Position numbers and translations under genes: made by a program
Shown: in pieces, positions 6,703-12,849 of the stretch
Layout: each line of letters opens with the position of its first letter
Numbering within the stretch: position 1 is the stretch's first letter
Notes under the pieces: model-generated
Told to the model about the DNA's origin: nothing
Seen by the model: the letters and a program-made list of their open reading frames with translations, nothing else
Databases searched by the model: none
DNA from: an uncultured Oscillospiraceae bacterium
Lineage (GTDB): Bacteria; Bacillota; Clostridia; Oscillospirales; Acutalibacteraceae
DNA length: 16,000 nucleotides
Assembly (NCBI GenBank): GCA_905198295.1
Contig: CAJKBW010000072.1
Location: 1-16,000, forward strand
Direction of reading: 5' to 3'

Positions 6703-7293
6703 TTATTCCGGGTAAACCAGGCGGGTGTTTTCACATACTTCCTCTATTTTGTCCCGCAGCGCCAGAAAGTCGGCAAATCCGTCCGGCTTCTGTGCCGGGT
6801 TGCGCAGCAGCGCCGCCGGATGGAAGGTCCCCATCATCAGCACGCCGTGTTTGGTTACGAATTGCCCGTGCTGCCGGGTCACCTTGAAATCCGGGGCAAT
6901 CAGGCGGCAGGCCGCGATACGGCCGAGGCAGACGATGATTTTCGGCCGGATGAGGGATACCTGCTCCCGCAGATAGGCGATGCATGCCTCCTGCTCCTCC
7001 GGCAGCGGGTCCCGGTTTTTCGGCGGACGGCATTTGACAATGTTTGCGATATAAATATTCTCCCGGCGGGTCAGCCCCACCGCCGCGAGCATTTTATCCA
7101 GCAGCTGGCCGCCGCGGCCGACGAACGGCTCGCCCTGCAGATCCTCGTTTTCGCCGGGGCCTTCCCCGACAAACAGCACCTCCGCCTGCGGATTGCCCAC
7201 CCCAAACACCACGTTGTGCCGCGTCTGCGCGAGCGCACAGGCTGTGCAGCCTCTGCATTTTTCTTCGAGCGCCGTCCATTTTGCCGTATCCAT
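6703..7293 (-). CDS. Family 4 uracil-DNA glycosylase (iron-sulfur type)
   Basis: A 196-residue DNA repair enzyme that removes uracil from DNA, starting base excision repair. Cysteines placed as expected for a 4Fe-4S cluster are Cys13 and Cys16 (CRGC), Cys88 (NIVKCRPP) and Cys104 (EACIAYL). The catalytic-site motif is GEGPGENEDLQGEPFVGR (43-60), with Gly where Ala is common in GEAPG. The DNA-contacting motif HPAALLR (158-164) is present. The open frame extends 53 codons further upstream, but the ATG at 7293 has AGGAGG eight bases before it and begins the conserved region. Family length is about 190-220. It is divergent from pduL with closely packed promoters. Two pyrimidine deaminases that create dU nucleotides lie elsewhere in the window, but no operon link is seen. 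Confidence 0.93.
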   Translation of the reverse strand: MDTAKWTALEEKCRGCTACALAQTRHNVVFGVGNPQAEVLFVGEGPGENEDLQGEPFVGRGGQLLDKMLAAVGLTRRENIYIANIVKCRPPKNRDPLPEEQEACIAYLREQVSLIRPKIIVCLGRIAACRLIAPDFKVTRQHGQFVTKHGVLMMGTFHPAALLRNPAQKPDGFADFLALRDKIEEVCENTRLVYPE

Positions 7294-7334
7294 CCGGTCA
7301 TCCTCCTGTTTCCGCCGCAGCGGGGCTTTGTTGT

Positions 7335-7364
7335 AGTATAGCATAATTCCCCTTGAAAAAACAA
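7335..7364 (-). promoter_or_regulatory. Promoter of the uracil-DNA glycosylase gene
   Basis: On the minus strand, TTGTTT (7359-7364) and TATACT (7335-7340) are 18 bases apart, with TG one base before the -10. The -35 box directly abuts the -35 box of the pduL promoter on the opposite strand. Confidence 0.45.
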
Positions 7365-7381
7365 TCCGGACGAGGTACAAT
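7353..7381 (+). promoter_or_regulatory. Promoter of pduL
   Basis: TTGAAA (7353-7358) and TACAAT (7376-7381) have an ideal 17-base spacer, 64 bases before the pduL ATG. The spacer contains the -35 box of the divergent uracil-DNA glycosylase promoter. Confidence 0.6.
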
Positions 7382-7444
7382 AACAGAGGATTTTTGCATT
7401 TTTTGCCGGCGGCCTGCCCGCCGATACAGAAAGGAACGAAAAAT

Positions 7445-8020
7445 ATGAGCAACCAAGTCTTAGTGGAAACCTCCGCACGTCATCTGCATCTGTCGCAGAA
7501 GGATCTCGAAATCCTTTTCGGTGAAGGCTATCAGCTGACCTCGAAAAAGGCGCTCTCCCAGCCCGGTCAGTTTGCCTGCGTCGAGCGCGTGGATGTCGTC
7601 GGCAGCAAGAAAACCCTGTCCGGTGTGACCATCCTCGGCCCGGTCCGCAAGGCCACTCAGGTGGAGCTGTCGCTGACCGACGCCCGTTCGATCGGGGTGG
7701 ACGCCCCCATCCGTGAATCCGGCGATATCGCCGGCTCCGGCGCCTGCAAGCTGGTCGGCCCGAAGGGTGAGATCGAGCTGAAGGAAGGCGTCATCGCTGC
7801 CAAGCGCCACATCCACATGACCCCTGCAGATGCGGAAGCGTTTGACGTGAAGGATGGCCAGACGGTGAGCGTGCGCATCGATTCCGACGGCCGCGCGCTG
7901 ACCTTCGGCGACGTGGTCATCCGCGTGCGGGACGATTTTGCGCTTGCGATGCATATCGACACCGACGAATCCAACGCCGCCTGCGCCGCACCCGGCACGA
8001 TGGGCGAGGTCATTAAATAA
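7445..8020 (+). CDS. pduL: PduL-type phosphate acyltransferase
   Basis: A 191-residue zinc enzyme that interconverts acyl-CoA plus phosphate with acyl-phosphate plus CoA (acetyl or propionyl). It is unrelated to Pta in fold. Two similar beta-barrel halves carry the metal-binding histidines: SARHLHLS (His13, His15) in the first and KRHIHMTP (His122, His124) in the second. Start: ATG at 7445 with an AAAGGAA site about ten bases upstream. Microcompartment-targeted PduLs carry an extra N-terminal encapsulation helix; here conserved sequence begins within ten residues, and no shell protein genes are nearby. It is therefore probably a free cytosolic enzyme that makes acetyl-phosphate for ATP generation by acetate kinase. 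It has its own promoter and terminator. Confidence 0.93.
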   Translation: MSNQVLVETSARHLHLSQKDLEILFGEGYQLTSKKALSQPGQFACVERVDVVGSKKTLSGVTILGPVRKATQVELSLTDARSIGVDAPIRESGDIAGSGACKLVGPKGEIELKEGVIAAKRHIHMTPADAEAFDVKDGQTVSVRIDSDGRALTFGDVVIRVRDDFALAMHIDTDESNAACAAPGTMGEVIK

Positions 8021-8051
8021 CGACACAGTACAAAATACGGGCAAATGAAAA

Positions 8052-8083
8052 GTCTGGCAGCAAAAAACGCTGCCAGGCTTTTT
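8052..8083. terminator. Rho-independent terminator after pduL
   Basis: A 10-pair stem (8052-8061 with 8069-8078, one G-U pair, CTGGCAGC/GCTGCCAG core) with a 7-base A-rich loop is followed by five T. On the minus strand the stem is followed by ACTTTTC, so it may also serve the convergent SLOG-like gene. Confidence 0.88.
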
Positions 8084-8115
8084 GCGTTGTAACCCGAGCG
8101 GGAACATGTCTCATT

Positions 8116-8571
8116 CTAGATCCTGTCGGCAAGATTTTCGATATGGAGCATCCCTCTTTTCTCTCTCCGTCTTGCCAGAACCACCAAATTTTTGGTGTTG
8201 CCTGCCAAACCGCAGTCATAGGCAATCAAATAATCACTGGTTTTTATGATATATTGATTCGCGCGAATTATGGCGGCTCGCTTAGGCACATATTCCATAC
8301 CTAAAGGATAACAGGTATTGTCAAATTCATCCGGCACAGCCACTGGCCGATCAAACGGATGATAGGAAAGCAATAGGGTAAGCATTACTTCAGGATGCGA
8401 TTTCTTGGCCTTTTTAACAGCCTGTGCCGCATAGCGGTCAAAGTCGCCATAGTGCCCTACAATAAATTGCGTCACGCCGAATTGCACAATATGACGTTCC
8501 ACTGCTTCATCCAACAACGGGCATAAATCTGACGGGGCTACACGATGTCCGATAAAAAAACAGTTTGGCAT
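8116..8571 (-). CDS. SLOG-like protein (DUF1273/YpsA-like)
   Basis: A 151-residue protein resembling the small SLOG-superfamily proteins of Firmicutes, Rossmann-like folds that bind nucleotide-type ligands. The N-terminus CFFIGHR (4-10), then FGVTQFIVGHYGDFD (31-45), the segment with YPLG and VPKR before a RNxxI-like helix, SDYLIAYD, and the late glycine-containing segment are typical. The ligand and role are unknown. The ATG at 8571 has AGGGGG seven bases upstream. Codon use is visibly more AT-rich than in the neighbours, and the gene is paired head-to-head with an XRE regulator, suggesting acquired accessory DNA. SLOG domains occur as sensors in some defence systems, but no effector gene is seen here. 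The family assignment is by motif recognition only. Confidence 0.7.
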   Translation of the reverse strand: MPNCFFIGHRVAPSDLCPLLDEAVERHIVQFGVTQFIVGHYGDFDRYAAQAVKKAKKSHPEVMLTLLLSYHPFDRPVAVPDEFDNTCYPLGMEYVPKRAAIIRANQYIIKTSDYLIAYDCGLAGNTKNLVVLARRREKRGMLHIENLADRI

Positions 8572-8634
8572 TTCATTTCCCCCTATAAATTCACCTTTGA
8601 TATATGCCTATATAGTCTATTGCCTTTTAAAGTC

Positions 8635-8664
8635 ATTATAACATGACCAAATTGCACATACAAT
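8635..8664. promoter_or_regulatory. Mirror-image overlapping promoters of the SLOG-like and XRE genes
   Basis: Minus strand: TTGTAT (8658-8663), 17 bases, TATAAT (8635-8640), reading to the SLOG-like gene. Plus strand: TTATAA (8636-8641), 17 bases, TACAAT (8659-8664), reading to the XRE gene. The -10 of each overlaps the -35 of the other, so only one polymerase can bind at a time. A small palindrome ATACAAGTAT (8663-8672) next to it could be an operator. Confidence 0.45.
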
Positions 8665-8697
8665 ACAAGTATCCTTCTTTCAGGGGGTTATTTGTTT

Positions 8698-9042
8698 ATG
8701 GTGGATTATAAAGACATCGGTATGCGGATACGAACAGCCCGGCAAAAGAAAAATATGACACAGGAACAGCTCGCGGAAATCGTGGGCGTCGGCGTTACAC
8801 ATATAAGCCACATCGAAACCGGCAACAGCGTACCCAGTTTGCAGACAACGATCGATATTATCAACGCATTGGATTGCTCTGCCGACGAACTGCTTTGTAT
8901 CGAAATAAAGCAAGCTCGGTCAGTATATGAAAACTGGCTGGGCGAATTGATTAGAGATTGTAACCAGCAGGAATTAAAGCTGATTACCGATGTTATAATC
9001 GGTTTAAAAGCCTCCATGCGCAGGCTGAAAACATTTGACTAA
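8698..9042 (+). CDS. XRE-family HTH transcriptional regulator
   Basis: A 114-residue protein with an N-terminal Cro/C1-type helix-turn-helix at about residues 8-62. The typical pattern is visible: RIRTARQKKNMTQEQLAE, then VGVTHISHIETGNSVPSLQTTIDI. The last 50 residues are helical without a recognised sensor domain, and probably support dimerisation. Start choice: the ATG at 8698 is ten bases from AGGGGG (8682-8687); a TTG two codons earlier is too close to it, and a GTG directly follows. It is divergent from the SLOG-like gene through an overlapping promoter and is most simply a repressor of that gene and of itself. Base composition is lower in GC than the backbone, as for its partner. Confidence 0.85.
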   Translation: MVDYKDIGMRIRTARQKKNMTQEQLAEIVGVGVTHISHIETGNSVPSLQTTIDIINALDCSADELLCIEIKQARSVYENWLGELIRDCNQQELKLITDVIIGLKASMRRLKTFD

Positions 9043-9045
9043 GAG

Positions 9046-9088
9046 AAAGGGAACCGGTTTTCGACAATGCCGAAAACCGGTTCCCTTT
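9046..9088. terminator. Bidirectional terminator between XRE gene and pgeF
   Basis: A perfect 18-base-pair inverted repeat (9046-9063 with 9071-9088) and 7-base loop lies between the two convergent stop codons. It is followed by GTTTATTTTT on the plus strand and by a pyrimidine-rich CTCTTAG on the minus strand. Confidence 0.92.
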
Positions 9089-9106
9089 GTTTATTTTTGC
9101 TCCATT

Positions 9107-9931
9107 TCACACCATCGCGATGAAGCCCGCGAGACTGCCGCGCTGCCCACCGGTCGCGCGGTGGGACCAGAACACATTCGGATGACAGCGGGTACACAGG
9201 TCGGTGACGGTGATATGCGCCGCCGGCACCCCAGCCGCCTCCAGAATCCGGCGGTTGACCGCCCACAGATCGATAAAAAACTTATCTCCCGCCGGGCGGA
9301 TACAGCCGTCCGCCTCATCAAGCGCGGCAAACGCCTGCTGTACCGGCGCGTCCACCTCAAAGCAGCAGGGGCCGATTGACGGCCCGACCGCGGCGAGGAT
9401 ATTCTCCCGCTTACAGCCGTATTCCCGACACATCCGCTCCACCGTCACCGCGCCGATACGCGCGACGGTGCCGCGCCAGCCCGCGTGGGACGTCGCCACC
9501 GCCCGGCGCACCGGATCGACGAAAAACAGCGGCACGCAGTCGGCATACTGGGTACACAGCACCACCCCGGTCCGATCGGTCAGCAGGCCGTCGATATCCG
9601 CATAGCCCCGCTCGCGGGTCACCCCGCGTCCGCAGTCCACTTCGGTGCACACGTGCAGGTTGGTATGATGCTCCTGCGCGGAAACCACTGTCCGCTCCGC
9701 GGGCACCCCGATGGCCGTGCAGAAGCGCCGGAAATTCTCCCGCACCCGCTCGTCCTCATCCCCGCGGGTAAACGACAGGTTCATGCTGGCAAAAATGCCC
9801 TCACTTACCCCGCCGAGCCGGGTGGAAAACCCATGCCGGACAAACGGGATTTCATCGAAGGCCGGGAAAGTATAATACACGACGCCGTCCTTTTCGTGCG
9901 CGGCAAGGGTATGCGTTTCAGGCAAGGTCAT
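9107..9931 (-). CDS. pgeF: PgeF (YfiH) family laccase-domain protein
   Basis: A 274-residue protein of the YfiH/LACC1 family, long called polyphenol oxidase or laccase-like. Members are zinc-dependent enzymes with purine nucleoside phosphorylase and adenosine deaminase activity; the E. coli member also corrects peptidoglycan-precursor editing. The metal-site motifs are present: SAQEHHTN (84-91), YADCVPL with Cys132, and SHAGWRGT with His149, keeping the family's 17-residue Cys to His spacing. GPSIGPCCFEV and the C-terminal FWSHRATGGQRG block are also intact. The start at 9931 has AAGGAC about ten bases before it, inside the end of the upstream glycosyltransferase gene. Only six bases separate the two genes, so they are cotranscribed. 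The link between the two functions is not obvious. Confidence 0.93.
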   Translation of the reverse strand: MTLPETHTLAAHEKDGVVYYTFPAFDEIPFVRHGFSTRLGGVSEGIFASMNLSFTRGDEDERVRENFRRFCTAIGVPAERTVVSAQEHHTNLHVCTEVDCGRGVTRERGYADIDGLLTDRTGVVLCTQYADCVPLFFVDPVRRAVATSHAGWRGTVARIGAVTVERMCREYGCKRENILAAVGPSIGPCCFEVDAPVQQAFAALDEADGCIRPAGDKFFIDLWAVNRRILEAAGVPAAHITVTDLCTRCHPNVFWSHRATGGQRGSLAGFIAMV

Positions 9932-9937
9932 CCGCTG

Positions 9938-11095
9938 TCAGTCCTTTCGTTTGGTCTGCGCCGCTTCACGGCAGGCGGCAAGCAGCTGCGCGCACACCGT
10001 CTCCACCCCGAAGCGGGAAACGGTCAGTTCCCGGATGCGCTGCGGATCGTAATCCGCCGCCGTATCCAGCATCCGCAGCATCGCGCCGGCCAGCGCCTCC
10101 ACATCGCCCACCGGCACGAGCAGGCCGGTTTCTTCGGTGACAATATCCTCCGGCCCGCCGCAGCGGGTGCTGATAACCGGCTTGCCGCAGGCAGCCGCCT
10201 CATTGAGCACGCAGGACAGCGTTTCGGTGCGCGACGAACAGACAAAGCAGCCGCAGCCATTCATAAAGGCGGGCACCTCATCCCGCGGGACGGCCCCCAC
10301 CAGACGGCAGCCATCCCCCGCCCCGCCGGCGTCGATAAGCCCTTGCAGATCCTCCCGCAGGCTGCCCACGCCCGCGATCTCCAGCCGCACCGGCCGGTCG
10401 GTCAGTTCCCGGAGACGGATGAACGCCCGGATGAGGGTGTCGTAACCCTTGATCGGACGCAGCTGCCCCATCGCGCGGAACACAAACACCTCGTCTTGCG
10501 TAGGCGTTGGCAGCTGCCGGAAACGGCCGGTGTCCACCATATCCGGGATCACCCGTGTTTCCCCGAACGGCGCCATCACCCGTTTGAGCGCAGTGCTCAC
10601 ACAGGCGTTCACCGCCGCCTTTTCCATCACGGCGCACAGGCGCCGCCGCATCGGGCTGCCGTCCGGCTCGGTGATGACAAAGGAGGAATGCTCCATAAAA
10701 AACAGCGGCAGGTCATGCGCTTCACAGAGCGAAAGTGCCTCATACCCCAGCAGCGACGAGCGCAGGTTCACCACATCCGGCCGGCCCTGCTCCCGCTCGA
10801 TGCGGCGATACAGCTTTTCGAGCATCCGTGTGCGCTGAAAGCAGCGGCCCCGTTCCCAGCGCGGGGTGAGGTTCGGCCGCTTATAGACATAGGTATGCAC
10901 CCCGTCGTCGCAGGTATACGTGATACCGTTATGAGACGGGCGGAAATCGTCTCCCACATTGACATACGCCACGGTCACCTGCGCACCGCGCGCCGCCATT
11001 GCCTGCGCCTGCTCCCGATAAAAGGTCCCGAGCAGCGGCGCTTCCGGGGTCGGGTACCAGGACGGGAGCATCAGCACCCGGATTGTCTCCGGCAT
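9938..11095 (-). CDS. GT4-type glycosyltransferase
   Basis: A 385-residue glycosyltransferase with GT-B fold that moves a sugar from a nucleotide sugar to an acceptor, likely in cell-surface glycan or glycolipid synthesis. The N-terminal domain starts with the strand VLMLPSWYPTPEAPLLGTF (about 7-25). The C-terminal donor domain has QLRPIKGYDTLI (211-222), EIAGVG (239-244) and the EX7E motif from Glu291 to Glu299 in RTETLSCVLNEA, followed by CGKPVIST. Three in-frame ATGs lie close together at 11104, 11101 and 11095. The last is eight bases from AAAGGA, so I chose it. No other surface-glycan genes are around it. Donor and acceptor cannot be predicted. It precedes pgeF in a two-gene operon. Confidence 0.9.
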   Translation of the reverse strand: MPETIRVLMLPSWYPTPEAPLLGTFYREQAQAMAARGAQVTVAYVNVGDDFRPSHNGITYTCDDGVHTYVYKRPNLTPRWERGRCFQRTRMLEKLYRRIEREQGRPDVVNLRSSLLGYEALSLCEAHDLPLFFMEHSSFVITEPDGSPMRRRLCAVMEKAAVNACVSTALKRVMAPFGETRVIPDMVDTGRFRQLPTPTQDEVFVFRAMGQLRPIKGYDTLIRAFIRLRELTDRPVRLEIAGVGSLREDLQGLIDAGGAGDGCRLVGAVPRDEVPAFMNGCGCFVCSSRTETLSCVLNEAAACGKPVISTRCGGPEDIVTEETGLLVPVGDVEALAGAMLRMLDTAADYDPQRIRELTVSRFGVETVCAQLLAACREAAQTKRKD

Positions 11096-11133
11096 GAACA
11101 TCATCCTTTCGGCTGTGATTGCACGTTGTATAT

Positions 11134-11163
11134 AGTATACACGCTTTTGCCCGGGAAAGGCAA
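11134..11163 (-). promoter_or_regulatory. Promoter of the glycosyltransferase-pgeF operon
   Basis: On the minus strand, TTGCCT (11158-11163) and TATACT (11134-11139) are 18 bases apart, about 39 bases before the chosen ATG. Confidence 0.45.
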
Positions 11164-11187
11164 GCAAAAGCCTCCTGCCGATTGCGG

Positions 11188-11217
11188 TTGCAGAGAAAAC
11201 ACCGGATATGCTATAAT
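11188..11217 (+). promoter_or_regulatory. Promoter of the VOC/winged-helix operon
   Basis: TTGCAG (11188-11193) and a perfect TATAAT (11212-11217) are 18 bases apart, with TGC before the -10 giving an extended -10. The start codon at 11251 is 33 bases downstream, so the leader is short. Confidence 0.55.
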
Positions 11218-11250
11218 TATCCCGATAACGCAGACGAAAGCGGTGCCATT

Positions 11251-11709
11251 ATGAAAGTAAAGAATCCCCTGCTCGTGGTAACCGACATGGAAAAATCGGT
11301 GAGATTTTATAAAACGGTGCTTGGGCTGCATAAGGTGCTGGATTTTGGCGCGAATGTGACCCTGACCGGCGGATTATGTTTGCAGACGCTCGCGTCCTGG
11401 CGTGGATTTATCGAGACGGATGAGGTGGATTTTGGTGCGAACAACGCCGAAATCTATTTCGAGGAAGACGATTTCGATGCGTTTATCGCTCACCTGCAAA
11501 CCTTGGATATTGCTTATGTCCACCCCGTCAAGGAACACGTCTGGGGGCAGCGCGCCGTGCGCTTTTATGACCCCGATCGGCATATTCTGGAAGTGGGAGA
11601 AAACATGAAGACGGTTTGCCGGCGGTTTTTGGACAGCGGCTTAACGCCCGAACAAACAGCAGCACGTATGGATGTACCGCTGAAATTTGTTCTGGGCTGC
11701 AAGCGTTGA
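11251..11709 (+). CDS. VOC (glyoxalase/bleomycin-resistance-like) family protein
   Basis: A 152-residue vicinal-oxygen-chelate fold protein. Two beta-alpha-beta-beta-beta modules are visible: the first begins NPLLVVTDMEKSVRFYKTVLGL (about 5-26), the second at about residue 66 and ends RFYDPDRHILEVGEN with the usual glutamate ligand. A helical C-terminal extension of about 35 residues (RRFLDSGLTPEQTAARMDVPLKFV) follows, as in a common clostridial subgroup. The substrate is not known; members include lyases, dioxygenases and drug-binding proteins. The ATG at 11251 has only a weak GAAAG-like site; open frame upstream extends into the promoter and is not used. The winged-helix gene begins 28 bases after its stop and is probably cotranscribed. 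Confidence 0.85.
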   Translation: MKVKNPLLVVTDMEKSVRFYKTVLGLHKVLDFGANVTLTGGLCLQTLASWRGFIETDEVDFGANNAEIYFEEDDFDAFIAHLQTLDIAYVHPVKEHVWGQRAVRFYDPDRHILEVGENMKTVCRRFLDSGLTPEQTAARMDVPLKFVLGCKR

Positions 11710-11737
11710 TTTATCTTATCTTAAAGGAGGCGCATGT

Positions 11738-12787
11738 ATGGACAAGGCAAAAATCCGGTTTCTGCGCATGCAGCGGCAGTTTTTCACCATAAAAGCCAAT
11801 GAACAGGACTACCTGGAGGTGTACAGGGACATGCAGCCCGGCCAAAATGTTTACTGGAATGGTTTCGGACAACCGCCGACCCTTACCCCGCGGCCTGATT
11901 TCGACGATTTGGAATTCAACCGCCGACAGCAGCTTGACCGGCAGCTGATCAAGGGGCGGTTCGCGGGCGGCAATCTCGGTTGGATTGTTCCGGAGGATCT
12001 GGAGCTGTTCGCCGCGCTGTACCGCAAACCGCTGGACGCGCCGAACGAAATCCAGCTGCGTCTTCTTGAACGCATCGAACGCGAGGGGCCGCTGAATATC
12101 CAGCAGATCAAGCAGGACACCGGGCTGCTGGTCAAGGCGATCACCCCCGCCCTGCATCGCCTGCAGGAAGCTTTTCTCATCTATGAGGATCAGTACGACG
12201 GCGAATGGGACCGAGGGTGGTACCGGTTTGCCGAAATGTTCCCGGACACCGACCTGAACCGGTATTCCCGGCAGGATGCGCTGAAAATCGTGCTGCGGCG
12301 GTTCGCTTTCCGTCATGTTGTGTTTGACGCCGGGATGGCCAAAGCATTCTACCGCCTGCCGGAAAAGGAAATCCGGGCGGCAATCGCCGCGCTGGCCGAA
12401 GACGGCATCCTGCTGCCGGCGGACGGCGGCTATATGCTGGCAGACGACCGCGAAATCCTGGACGCCTGCCGGCCGGAACCGCTGCATTTTGTCTGCGCGA
12501 TACACCGCAACGATTTCCTTTACAAATCCAATGAACCGGCGCTGAAGGCCTGGGCCGCCGCGCTGACCGAAGGGCTGCCCTACGACCATGAGCCGCTGCA
12601 GTATCTGCTCATCGACGGCGAATTCCGTGCGGCCTGCGTCGGCCATTTCCGCAACGGACCGTATGACCTCAATGACATTGTCTGCGATCTGCCGGATGCC
12701 GAAGCACGCCGGGATGAGATCCTGCAGGCGGTCGCGGCGGTAAACTTCGGCAAAACACCGCTGCGGTTCATGGGAAAGACAGTATAA
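11738..12787 (+). CDS. Winged-helix DNA-binding protein (YcaQ/AlkZ-like, HTH_42 type)
   Basis: A 349-residue protein that resembles the winged-helix (HTH_42) group that includes YcaQ/AlkZ-type DNA glycosylases. Two helix-turn-helix-like segments are seen at about 105-150 (LLERIEREGPLNIQQIKQ) and about 180-240 (an EKEIRAAIAALAEDGIL helix followed by a wing GGYMLAD). A C-terminal beta-rich part, YLLIDGEFRAACVGHF (289-304), is similar to the end region of that family. I could not place the QxQ or QxD catalytic motif with certainty, so glycosylase activity is open. The start at 11738 has an ideal AGGAGG (11725-11730) seven bases away. It is the second gene after the VOC protein and ends at a bidirectional terminator. 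The alternative is a plain DNA-binding regulator. Confidence 0.65.
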   Translation: MDKAKIRFLRMQRQFFTIKANEQDYLEVYRDMQPGQNVYWNGFGQPPTLTPRPDFDDLEFNRRQQLDRQLIKGRFAGGNLGWIVPEDLELFAALYRKPLDAPNEIQLRLLERIEREGPLNIQQIKQDTGLLVKAITPALHRLQEAFLIYEDQYDGEWDRGWYRFAEMFPDTDLNRYSRQDALKIVLRRFAFRHVVFDAGMAKAFYRLPEKEIRAAIAALAEDGILLPADGGYMLADDREILDACRPEPLHFVCAIHRNDFLYKSNEPALKAWAAALTEGLPYDHEPLQYLLIDGEFRAACVGHFRNGPYDLNDIVCDLPDAEARRDEILQAVAAVNFGKTPLRFMGKTV

Positions 12788-12808
12788 TCCCATCCGTTAT
12801 CCCCGCAA

Positions 12809-12848
12809 AAAACGCCGCCCCGGAGTTTTGGCTCCGGGGCGGCGTTTT
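12809..12848. terminator. Bidirectional terminator between winged-helix gene and glgP
   Basis: A perfect stem of 17 base pairs (14 GC-rich pairs from 12812 to 12845 plus three A-T pairs) with a TTTTGG loop lies between two convergent genes. A-rich and T-rich flanks on either side make it work in both directions. Confidence 0.93.
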
Positions 12849-12849
12849 C

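Noticed and set aside
9485..11254. A 589-codon plus-strand open frame
   Set aside because: Antisense shadow of pgeF and the glycosyltransferase gene, which both carry intact family motifs on the other strand.
11711..12793. A 360-codon minus-strand open frame over the winged-helix gene
   Set aside because: The plus-strand gene has an ideal ribosome binding site and terminator placement; the antisense frame has neither.
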